Below, in pieces: positions 1 through 9,394 of a stretch of DNA of 19,717 nucleotides. Under the pieces are notes generated by a model, which was not told the origin of the DNA, did no database searches, and worked only from the letters and a program-made list of their open reading frames with translations. A program made the translations under genes and the position numbers. Position 1 is the stretch's first letter; each line of letters begins with the position of its first letter. Location: contig JACZKN010000067.1 in the NCBI GenBank assembly GCA_014859985.1, positions 1 to 19,717 of the forward strand, written 5' to 3'. The DNA comes from Candidatus Krumholzibacteriia bacterium (GTDB taxonomy: Bacteria > Krumholzibacteriota > Krumholzibacteriia > LZORAL124-64-63).

Positions 1-976
1 GCTGGTGGCCTGGGCGCTGCTGCCGGGGGGCGGGCTGCGGCCGGCGGACGAGCCGCGCTGGCGGCGCTGGCTGGGGACCGTCGTTTTCGTCCTGGGTCTT
101 GCTGGGCACTTGTGGTGGCGGCACCACACCTATGGAGCCTGGCTTCCCAACACCTTTTATGCCAAGACCGGCGACCTGGCGGGGCAGCTGCGCACGGGCT
201 TGCCGTACGCGCTGGCCTTCCTAATGCGGTACGCTTTGCCGCTGGGGCTGGTGGCTGCGGCGGCGACCGTGCGGGGTGGCGGGGATGCCCTGAGGAGGCC
301 ACAGGGGCTGCTGACGATGGCTTTGCTGCTGGGGTGGCTGGGCTACGCGGCCGCCGTCGGCGGCGACATGCTGGGGATGTTCCGCTTCTTCGCGCCGCTG
401 CTGCCGGTGGGCGCGGTGCTGGTGGTGGCGACGGCGGCCGGCGCCCGCTGGCTGGCCTCGCCCCCGCGCGCGGCCCTGGTGGTGCTGCCACTAGGCGCGG
501 TGCTGGCGGTGTCCTCGTTCGAGGGGCGGGAGCGGCGGCTGGTGGATGCCCACATGAGCGAAGCGAATCTCCTGGGTTGGATGCTCGCCGGCGACGCCTT
601 GGCCGAGCAGCTGCCTCCGGGCACGACGATCGCGCTGGGGCCGGCGGGGTACATTCCCTGGCGCACGGGCTTGCGCACGCTGGATTTCTACGGGATCGTC
701 ACGCCGGCGATTGCCCGTAGGCAGGTGACATTCCGGCACGGGTACACCGGGCACGAGAAGACCGACGGGGCGTACATCGTCAGCCGGCGGCCGGACTGCA
801 TCCTGATCGGCAACGTGGACATCACCGACCGGCCGCGCGAGGGGCTGATACCGCCTTTGGACCGGGAGGTGGACATCGTGCTGGACCGGCGGTTCCAGCA
901 GGAGTACGAGCAGGCGTGGCTGCCGGTGGCGGGTGGGAAGGTGCTGAATTATTTCCGGCGGAAGGACCTCAGATGA
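1..976 (+). CDS. GT-C-type membrane glycosyltransferase (arabinofuranosyltransferase-like), 5' end missing
   Basis: The reading frame is open from base 2 to the stop at 974-976, so the gene enters from the left; about 324 residues are visible, and the GTG at base 5 is probably internal. The visible part has about five hydrophobic segments (around residues 23-40, 69-89, 100-120, 128-148 and 158-170 counted from base 5), then a soluble C-terminal domain. Residues 44-54 read GAWLPNTFYAK. This short loop motif recurs in polytopic GT-C glycosyltransferases that use polyprenyl-phosphate sugars and resemble mycobacterial AftB. The later 'GHEK...RRPD' stretch also fits that group. The inferred role is sugar transfer to envelope glycan or protein outside the membrane; donor and acceptor cannot be read. 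The last 8 nt overlap the end of the convergent lepB. Family confidence is moderate because the catalytic N-terminal half lies outside the window. Confidence 0.65.
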   Translation, partial: LVAWALLPGGGLRPADEPRWRRWLGTVVFVLGLAGHLWWRHHTYGAWLPNTFYAKTGDLAGQLRTGLPYALAFLMRYALPLGLVAAAATVRGGGDALRRPQGLLTMALLLGWLGYAAAVGGDMLGMFRFFAPLLPVGAVLVVATAAGARWLASPPRAALVVLPLGAVLAVSSFEGRERRLVDAHMSEANLLGWMLAGDALAEQLPPGTTIALGPAGYIPWRTGLRTLDFYGIVTPAIARRQVTFRHGYTGHEKTDGAYIVSRRPDCILIGNVDITDRPREGLIPPLDREVDIVLDRRFQQEYEQAWLPVAGGKVLNYFRRKDLR

Positions 977-1658
977 GGTCGGTCGCGAAGCGCGACCAAC
1001 GTGGCTGCCAGCCGTGCTCCCGATCCAAGGATAGGGCGATGCCCGTGACCCGGCCCGCGACCGCGGCGCGGTCGACGTAGCCGAAATGGCGGCTGTCGCC
1101 GCTCTGGTCGCGGTTGTCCCCCATCATGAAGTATTTGCCCTGCGGGACGGTCACCGGGCCGAAGTCGCGCACGGACCGGGTGCCCGGGGTGATGGCCACC
1201 ACGTGTTCTCGGCCGTCCAGGTCCTCCAGCCAGAAGACCCGGCCCTGGGCGTCCTCGCGCAGGGCGTCGCCTGCGCCGGCGGGCGCGGGGCTGTAGATGA
1301 GCGGCTCGCCGTTGATATGGAGACGGCTCTCGCGCATCTCCAGGACGTCGCCGGGGACGGCGACGATGCGCTTGACCAGGCGCACGCCGTCGGCGGGCGA
1401 GTGGCAGGTGACGATCTCGCCGCGGCGCGGGTCGGCCCAGGTCACCAGGCGCACGCCCAGGATCTTCAGGTCGTAGGCCAGCTTGTTGACCACTATTCTG
1501 TCGCCGATGAGGATGGTGGGCTTCATCGAGCCGGTGGGCACGTCGTACCAGTCGGCGATCGCGGAGCGGAAGCCGCCGACGATGATGAGCATGATCGCCA
1601 GGCTATACAGCCAGCTGGCGCGGATGCGCCGCCAGGCGCCTAGGGCTGTTTTGGGCAT
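969..1658 (-). CDS. lepB: Signal peptidase I
   Basis: Type I leader peptidase (family S26) of 229 residues, which removes signal peptides from exported proteins at the outer face of the inner membrane. One N-terminal membrane segment spans about residues 15-33. The catalytic serine is Ser44 in PTGSMKPTI, the general base is Lys96 in RLVKRIVAVPGD, and the conserved box GDNRDQSGDSR lies at 180-190; all key residues are intact. I chose ATG 1658 because AGGAG sits about 7 nt upstream; a start nine codons earlier lacks such a site. A single membrane segment is usual outside enterobacteria. It is the last gene of a leftward run after the Yip1 and peptidase genes, 73 nt downstream of the peptidase with a GC hairpin between them. 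Its stop lies inside the end of the convergent glycosyltransferase (8 nt overlap). Confidence 0.95.
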   Translation of the reverse strand: MPKTALGAWRRIRASWLYSLAIMLIIVGGFRSAIADWYDVPTGSMKPTILIGDRIVVNKLAYDLKILGVRLVTWADPRRGEIVTCHSPADGVRLVKRIVAVPGDVLEMRESRLHINGEPLIYSPAPAGAGDALREDAQGRVFWLEDLDGREHVVAITPGTRSVRDFGPVTVPQGKYFMMGDNRDQSGDSRHFGYVDRAAVAGRVTGIALSLDREHGWQPRWSRFATDLI

Positions 1659-1703
1659 CGTTGTTCTCCTGGGGAGCAAGACCATTCCCTTGCAACACCT
1701 GAT

Positions 1704-1728
1704 CGCCCGGCCGGTTCCCGGCCGGGCG
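1704..1728. terminator. Perfect 11-bp GC hairpin between peptidase and lepB
   Basis: CGCCCGGCCGG, a 3-nt loop, then the exact complement. It starts 3 nt past the stop codon of the leftward peptidase gene. There is no U-run on the lepB side ('atcaggtgtt' follows), so on the minus strand it looks more like a processing or partial-termination hairpin than a full intrinsic terminator. Confidence 0.45.
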
Positions 1729-1731
1729 GTT

Positions 1732-2988
1732 TCAATCGAGCAGGGTGCCCAGGCGCTCCTTGTCCACCATGAAGGTGAGCATCTTCAGGCGGATGTAGTC
1801 GCCGTCCCACATGTAGTAGCCCTCGTGCTTGCCGAGGCGGCTGCTTCGATTGGAGTCCTTCACCAGGAACCAGTCGCGGTTCTCGTGCCGCAGCACGCCT
1901 ACGGCGTGCACGCCGTGGTCGTCGCCGGTGGTGCCGTTGGTGATGCGCAGCTCGCGGCTGGCCTGGTTGATCCAGCGGGCCGGGATGTCCCACTCCGGGA
2001 CGATGGCCGCGTCGTGGAGCCCGTCCATGCCGGGCTCGCTGTTGTCCCCGCCCAGGGTGACGGTCACGCCGTCGCTGACCGCCTGGAAGAGCACCTTGTA
2101 GAAATCATCGAGCGGCAGGTTGAAGTAGTCGGCCTTGCGGCGCCAGTTGTCCGGCACGTCCAGCAGCACGCGGGTGTAGAAGGGCTTGTCCAGCCGCGAG
2201 ACGCAGGAGAGGTAGCGGTCCGGGTCCAGGCGCAGCACCTGGTCGGCGAAGGCCCGCGGGGTGTATGACTTGTCCTGCCATACGAAGTCCTCGGGGACGG
2301 GGCCCATGTGCGCGTCGAGGATGGCGCGGACATCGCGCGAAGCGCGCTCGGGGTCGATGGTGCCGGCTTCGAGGACCCACTTCAGGTAGGTTTTCAGTTC
2401 CTTGAGCATGGGCGCGTGGTCGTGGCGGCCATTGGCCGCCAGCACGCCGGGATAGGCGTCGGCGGGCACGGCGCCATAGATGCGCAGGACCTCCAGGACG
2501 CCGTGGTCCTGGCTGCCTTCCTCCACCGGGGTGGCGCCGTAGCTCTCCAGGTGCAGGCGCGCCTTCTCGACGTACTCCCAGTAGACGAACCACATTTCCG
2601 AGAGCTTCGCCTCCACGCCGTGGAGGCGGTGCGCCTCGCTCTCGAGGAATGACGTGGCGCAGAAGGCCCAGCAGGAGCCGGTGTAGTATTGGGCCACCGG
2701 GGGCGTGTGCCAGGCCGCCTTGAACGATTCCGGTCCGGCCGGGATCCGGATCTTGGACCAATCCAGGCGCAGGTCCTTGGCCCCCGCGCGCTCGGCCTCA
2801 CGGCGGGCTTTCCATTGGTCTTCGACCATAGTGCGCACCGAATCGCGTTCGGCGCGCGCGCTGTCGCGGGCGGCGCGAATGGCGTCCAGGACAGGGTACT
2901 GGTTCTTCTCCCGGTAGACGGCGTCCTGGGCCGTCGCCGGCACGGGCAGCAGGATCAAAGCCAGCAGGATGCAGGGTAGCCAACGCAT
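1732..2988 (-). CDS. Secreted papain-fold (C1, bleomycin hydrolase/PepC-like) cysteine peptidase
   Basis: Protein of 418 residues with an N-terminal signal peptide (MRWLPCILLALILLPVPATA, likely cut before Gln21), so it should be exported to the periplasm or beyond. A charged helical stretch (about 35-75) precedes the peptidase domain. The oxyanion-hole Gln100 is six residues before Cys106 in GSCWAFCATSF, exactly the papain spacing. The following LSEMWFVYWEYVEKARLHLE (129-148) matches the LSQ..LFF.DKLEKAN.FLE block of the bleomycin-hydrolase/PepC (C1B) branch. The catalytic His is His361 (HAVGVL). The usual Asn of NSWG appears as Asp378 (VKDSN) and the Trp is Asn380, so the triad is atypical. 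ATG 2988 is chosen because GGAGG lies 6 nt upstream; another ATG, 6 nt earlier, abuts the GGAGG with no spacing. It is 23 nt downstream of the Yip1 gene. Substrate unknown. Confidence 0.85.
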   Translation of the reverse strand: MRWLPCILLALILLPVPATAQDAVYREKNQYPVLDAIRAARDSARAERDSVRTMVEDQWKARREAERAGAKDLRLDWSKIRIPAGPESFKAAWHTPPVAQYYTGSCWAFCATSFLESEAHRLHGVEAKLSEMWFVYWEYVEKARLHLESYGATPVEEGSQDHGVLEVLRIYGAVPADAYPGVLAANGRHDHAPMLKELKTYLKWVLEAGTIDPERASRDVRAILDAHMGPVPEDFVWQDKSYTPRAFADQVLRLDPDRYLSCVSRLDKPFYTRVLLDVPDNWRRKADYFNLPLDDFYKVLFQAVSDGVTVTLGGDNSEPGMDGLHDAAIVPEWDIPARWINQASRELRITNGTTGDDHGVHAVGVLRHENRDWFLVKDSNRSSRLGKHEGYYMWDGDYIRLKMLTFMVDKERLGTLLD

Positions 2989-3011
2989 GATCATCCTCCG
3001 GTTCGCAGCCA

Positions 3012-3554
3012 TCAGCGCGCGAAGGTCAAGAAGGCGCCGCCCAGGACCATCAGGGTGAACAGGCCGAAAACGATCATCTGCATCACGAAGCCGATGAGGC
3101 AGACCGCGACCGCGCGGCCCGTCGAGGTGTAGCCGAGGGATCGGCGCACCGCGACCACGAAGGCCGCGAGCATCCAGAGGTTGGCCACGAAATTCGCCAG
3201 GGTACCGAGCAAAGGGATGATGCCGAAGACGCGGAGCACGCCCGGCGCGGCGGCGAAGCCCACCGCCCGCAGCACCGGCGCCAGGTCGGCGCGGGTGCCG
3301 GGCTCGGCCAGAAAGCGCGTGCCCACGAAGTGGGCGGTGAAGGCCCAGATGAACCAGCCCACCAGGGCGGCCAGGGTGCCGCCGATCAGGCCGATGGGCC
3401 CGCCGAGGAGGGAGCTGCCGATGCCGGCGGCCACGGACGAGATCACCACCGAGGCGATGGCGTGGTCCATGGTGCCTTCGTCGCGGGCGGCTTCGTCGTA
3501 GAGGACGGGGTCGAGGCGCGCGGCGCGCATCATGCGGTCGACGAGCAAAGGCAT
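3012..3554 (-). CDS. Yip1-family integral membrane protein
   Basis: Protein of 180 residues with about five membrane segments (roughly 32-52, 54-75, 96-113, 117-136 and 148-174) after a short cytoplasmic N-terminus. The VLRAVGFAAAPGVLRVFGIIP block (95-114) and overall topology match bacterial Yip1-domain proteins. Their eukaryotic relatives act in vesicle trafficking, but the bacterial function is not established. ATG 3554 is preferred because AAGGAGGT lies 5 nt upstream; the frame stays open for 65 further codons upstream, but that extension is Arg/Pro/Gly-rich with no hydrophobic or domain signal and is read as non-coding. It is the first gene of the leftward run followed by the peptidase and lepB. 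It is divergent from aceE, with 230 nt between them. Confidence 0.8.
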   Translation of the reverse strand: MPLLVDRMMRAARLDPVLYDEAARDEGTMDHAIASVVISSVAAGIGSSLLGGPIGLIGGTLAALVGWFIWAFTAHFVGTRFLAEPGTRADLAPVLRAVGFAAAPGVLRVFGIIPLLGTLANFVANLWMLAAFVVAVRRSLGYTSTGRAVAVCLIGFVMQMIVFGLFTLMVLGGAFLTFAR

Positions 3555-3675
3555 GGGCCACCTCCTTGGCCGGGGACGGGAGCCGGGGTCGTCCGTGCAT
3601 GATAGGACGGCCCCGCCGCCGACGGCAAGCCCCGTCCGCCGACCAGTCCGCCAGCCCGGATTCCTGGCCCGGTGG

Positions 3676-3703
3676 TTGACGCCCGCCGTAAACCGGCTAA
3701 TTT
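3676..3703 (+). promoter_or_regulatory. Possible sigma-70-type promoter for the pyruvate dehydrogenase operon
   Basis: TTGACG at 3676-3681, a 16-nt spacer, and TAATTT at 3698-3703, about 80 nt before the aceE start. The -35 box is good (5/6); the -10 box is weak (3/6). This is one of the few AT-rich patches in the 230-nt gap between the divergent Yip1 and aceE genes, and a palindromic ATCGCGAT lies just downstream (3714-3721). I see no PdhR-like operator. Confidence 0.35.
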
Positions 3704-3784
3704 GAGGTCGATTATCGCGATCTGACCCGACGCCGCACGCGTACCCCAAGGCACGTGCGAACCCTAGTACGGGAGCCGAAGTCC

Positions 3785-6475
<2,691 letters not shown>

Positions 6476-6531
6476 GCCCACGCGCAAGCACGCGGCGGCG
6501 GGCCGGACCCGCGGCCGGGAAGGATCCGAGA

Positions 6532-7920
6532 ATGGCGCAGGAAATCCGCGTTCCCGAAGTCTCCGACGGCGTCACCGAAGGCAAGGTCATCTCCTTGTCG
6601 GTGGCCGCGGGCGACAAGGTCGAGGCCGACCAGACCCTGCTCGAACTGGAGACCGACAAGGCGGTGGTCGCCATCCCGTCGCCTTTTGCGGGCACCATCA
6701 CCGAGGTGCTCGTCAAGGAAGGCGACAGCGTCGAGATCGGCGCGGTGATCATGAAGGGCGAGCCGGGCGGTGGTACCGGTGCGACGCCGAAGGCCGCGCC
6801 GAAGGCTGTGCCGGAGGCGAAGCCGGAGGCCGAATCGGAGGCAGAGCCCGAGGCCGATACCGAGGACGAGCCGAAATCCAAGCCGAAGCCGAAGTCGGAC
6901 GCGGCCGACCGCGAGGCGCTCCCGCCCGCCCCGGAATCGGCGCCGGCGAAGCCGGCGCCGGACGCGCCCATCGACCTGCACACCGTCCGCAGCGGCGACC
7001 AGGTGGCCCCGGCCGCGCCGTCGGTGCGGCGCGTCGCCCGCGACCTGGGCGTGGACATCTACCAGGTGCAGGGCACCGGCCCGGGCGGCCGGATCAGCGA
7101 AGAGGACGTGCGCGCCTTCGTGCGCCAGACGATGCAACGGGTCACCGGCGGCGGTCCCGTGCCTGCGGGAGAATTCCGCGGCCTGCACGCCCAGCGCCCC
7201 CTGCCGGACTTCACGAAATGGGGCGGCGTGACGGTCGAGCCCCTGTCGCGGGTGCGCGAACTCACCGCCGACGCCATGGGCTACGCCTGGTCCACCATCC
7301 CCATGGTGACCCAGCACGACGAATGCGATGTCACGGACCTGGAAGATTTCCGTAAGGAGTTCAACCGCAAGGCGGCCGACGACGACAAGCTGACCGTGAC
7401 GGCTATCCTGGTTAAGGTGTGCGCCATGGCGCTGCGCGCATACCCGCAGTTCAACAGCAGCCTCGACCTCGCGCGCAAGGAGCTGATCCTCAAGGATTAC
7501 GTGCACGTCGGCCTGGCCGTCGACACCCCGGGCGGCCTCTTGGTGCCGGTGATCCGCGACTGCGACACCAAGGGCATCGAACGGCTCGCCACCGAGCTGA
7601 ACGCCCTGGCGGAGAAGACCCGCGAGCGGCGCATCAGCCCCGCCGACATGGAGGGCGGCACCTTCACCATCAGCAACCTGGGCGGCATCGGGGGCACCGC
7701 GTTCAGCCCCATCGTCTACGCGCCCCAGGTGGCCATCCTGGGCGTGTCGCGGGCGGCCATGAAGCCGGTGTGGGACGGCAGCGGGTTCGCGCCGCGGCTG
7801 GTGATGCCGTTAACCCTGACCTACGACCACCGGGTGATCGACGGTGCCGACGGCGCGCGCTTTTTGCGCTGGATCTGCGCTGCGATCGAGCAGCCCATCC
7901 ATCTGGTCATGAAGGGATAG
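6532..7920 (+). CDS. aceF: Dihydrolipoyllysine acetyltransferase, pyruvate dehydrogenase E2
   Basis: Protein of 462 residues; core of the pyruvate dehydrogenase complex, moving the acetyl group from E1 to CoA. Domains in order: one lipoyl domain (about 3-76) with the lipoylated Lys43 in ETDKAVV; a Pro/Ala/Glu/Lys linker (84-146); a peripheral-subunit-binding domain (about 160-198, PSVRRVARDLGVDI...GPGGRISEEDV); and the catalytic acyltransferase domain (about 228-462) with the active-site HRVIDG (433-438). E. coli AceF has three lipoyl domains, so this is a short version. The LPDFTKWGGV...TIPMVTQHDE region matches the AceF class that partners homodimeric E1. ATG 6532 has GGAAGGA about 8 nt upstream; the open frame continues upstream but inside aceE in another frame. 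The stop is 4 nt before lpd. Confidence 0.97.
   Translation: MAQEIRVPEVSDGVTEGKVISLSVAAGDKVEADQTLLELETDKAVVAIPSPFAGTITEVLVKEGDSVEIGAVIMKGEPGGGTGATPKAAPKAVPEAKPEAESEAEPEADTEDEPKSKPKPKSDAADREALPPAPESAPAKPAPDAPIDLHTVRSGDQVAPAAPSVRRVARDLGVDIYQVQGTGPGGRISEEDVRAFVRQTMQRVTGGGPVPAGEFRGLHAQRPLPDFTKWGGVTVEPLSRVRELTADAMGYAWSTIPMVTQHDECDVTDLEDFRKEFNRKAADDDKLTVTAILVKVCAMALRAYPQFNSSLDLARKELILKDYVHVGLAVDTPGGLLVPVIRDCDTKGIERLATELNALAEKTRERRISPADMEGGTFTISNLGGIGGTAFSPIVYAPQVAILGVSRAAMKPVWDGSGFAPRLVMPLTLTYDHRVIDGADGARFLRWICAAIEQPIHLVMKG
6781..6969 (+). repeat. Low-complexity tract encoding the charged E2 linker
   Basis: Imperfect short repeats built from gcc-gag, gcg-aag and ccg units encode alternating Pro, Ala, Glu and Lys for residues 84-146 of E2. 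An acidic half (about 96-114) is followed by a basic half (115-121). The Ala/Pro-rich flexible linker between lipoyl and subunit-binding domains is expected for this family; the strong charge segregation is less usual. Confidence 0.5.
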
Positions 7921-7924
7921 CACC

Positions 7925-9328
7925 ATGACCCAGAAACAGGAGATCCCGGCCAAGGCCGAGCTCGTGATCATCGGCGCCGGACCCGGCGGCTACGCCGCCG
8001 CCTTCAAGGCGGCCGAGCTGGGCCTCGCGGTCACCTTGATCGACCCGGAAGCCAACCCCGGCGGCGTCTGCCTGCACCGGGGCTGCATCCCCTCGAAGGC
8101 CCTGCTGCACGTGGCCAAGCTGGTCGACGAGGCCCGCGAAGCCGAAGCCATCGGCGTCGCCTTCGCCGCGCCCAAGCTCGACATCGACCGCATCCGCGCC
8201 TGGAAGGACGAGATCGTCGGCAAGCTCACCGGCGGCCTGGGCGCGCGGGTCGGCCAGAAGAAGCTGACCTACGTGCGGGGCACCGCGCGGTTCAAGGACG
8301 GCCACACGCTCCTGGTCAAAGGCGTGGACGGTGCCGAAGGCGAGATGACCTTCAACCAGGCGATCATCGCCACGGGCTCGCGCCCCACGCTGCCGCCGGG
8401 CATGGAGCTGGGCGACCGCGTCATGGATTCCACGGGTGCGCTCGAGATCGCCGACGTGCCGAAATCCCTGCTGGTGGTGGGCGGCGGGTACATCGGCCTG
8501 GAACTGGGCTCGGTCTACGCCGCGCTGGGCAGCAAGGTCACGGTGGTGGAGATGACCGGGGGCCTGTTGCCCGGCTGCGACCGCGACCTCGTGTCGGTGC
8601 TCAAACGGCGGCTGGATACCAAGTTCGAGGGCATCCTGCTGAACACGAAGGTGGCGTCCCTGAAGGAGGCCAAGACCACGGTCACGGTGACCCTCGAGGA
8701 CAAGAAGGGCGAATCGTCGACCCGGAAATTCGAGCAGGTGCTGATCTCCGTCGGCCGCCGGCCCAACAGCGAGAACCTCGGCCTGGAGAACACCAAAGTC
8801 GAATTGGACCAACGCGGCTTCGTCAAGGTCGACGCGCAAAGGCGCACGGCCGAGAGCCACATCTTCGCCATCGGCGACCTGGCCGGCGAGCCCATGCTGG
8901 CGCACAAGGCGTACGCGGAAGCCAACGTCGCTGCCGAGGCGGCCGCCGGGCGCAAGGCCGTCTACGGGCCCCGGGCCATCCCCGCGGTCGTGTTCACCGA
9001 TCCGGAGATCGCCTGGTGCGGGCTGACCGAGACCGAGGCCAAGGAGCAGGGCATCAAAGTGAAGACGGCCAAGCTCCCCTGGCGCGGCGTGGGCCGCACG
9101 CTCACCCTGGGGCGGGACGACGGGCTGACGAAGCTGATCGTCGATCCCGAGACCGACCGGGTGCTGGGCGTGGCGGTGGCCGGGCCCGGCGCCGGCGAGC
9201 TCATCGCCGAAGGCGTCCTGGCCGTCGAGATGGCGGCCCTGGCGGAGGACCTGCGGGGCACGATCCACCCCCACCCCACGCTTTCGGAGACGATCTACGA
9301 GGCGGCGGAGATGCTGTTCGGCAAGTAG
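7925..9328 (+). CDS. lpd: Dihydrolipoyl dehydrogenase, E3 component
   Basis: Flavoprotein of 467 residues that reoxidises dihydrolipoamide with NAD+. FAD-binding GAGPGG is at 17-22. The redox-active disulfide is Cys49/Cys54 in GGVCLHRGCIPSK (most relatives have NV where HR stands). NAD-binding GGGYIGLELG is at 186-195, and an FAIGDLAGEPMLAHKA motif is in the second FAD segment. The C-terminal catalytic pair is His450/Glu455 in HPHPTLSE. All catalytic residues are present and the length is normal. There is no fused N-terminal lipoyl domain. ATG 7925 lies 4 nt after the E2 stop with AAGGG just upstream, inside the E2 end, so translation is probably coupled. It may also serve other 2-oxoacid dehydrogenases if the genome has no second lpd. 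Confidence 0.98.
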   Translation: MTQKQEIPAKAELVIIGAGPGGYAAAFKAAELGLAVTLIDPEANPGGVCLHRGCIPSKALLHVAKLVDEAREAEAIGVAFAAPKLDIDRIRAWKDEIVGKLTGGLGARVGQKKLTYVRGTARFKDGHTLLVKGVDGAEGEMTFNQAIIATGSRPTLPPGMELGDRVMDSTGALEIADVPKSLLVVGGGYIGLELGSVYAALGSKVTVVEMTGGLLPGCDRDLVSVLKRRLDTKFEGILLNTKVASLKEAKTTVTVTLEDKKGESSTRKFEQVLISVGRRPNSENLGLENTKVELDQRGFVKVDAQRRTAESHIFAIGDLAGEPMLAHKAYAEANVAAEAAAGRKAVYGPRAIPAVVFTDPEIAWCGLTETEAKEQGIKVKTAKLPWRGVGRTLTLGRDDGLTKLIVDPETDRVLGVAVAGPGAGELIAEGVLAVEMAALAEDLRGTIHPHPTLSETIYEAAEMLFGK

Positions 9329-9351
9329 GCCCGGCCGCCCCTGCGCAGACG

Positions 9352-9380
9352 AAGGCCCCGGCCGCTGCGGCCGGGGCCTT
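9352..9380. terminator. Strong bidirectional GC hairpin after lpd
   Basis: A perfect 13-bp stem (AAGGCCCCGGCCG, 3-nt loop, exact complement) lies 23 nt past the lpd stop and 14 nt before the end of the convergent lipoprotein gene. The stem begins AA and ends TT, but no long U-run follows on either strand. Its position between convergent genes makes shared termination likely. Confidence 0.75.
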
Positions 9381-9394
9381 GTGCGTCGGGAAGG

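Noticed and set aside
2995..3600. Upstream extension of the peptidase reading frame
   Set aside because: It overlaps the Yip1 gene in another frame and is Arg/Pro-rich. The signal peptide and GGAGG site fix the start at 2988.
6476..6531. Short inverted repeat between aceE and E2
   Set aside because: Only about 5 bp of stem in very GC-rich DNA; not distinguishable from chance, and the genes are clearly one operon.
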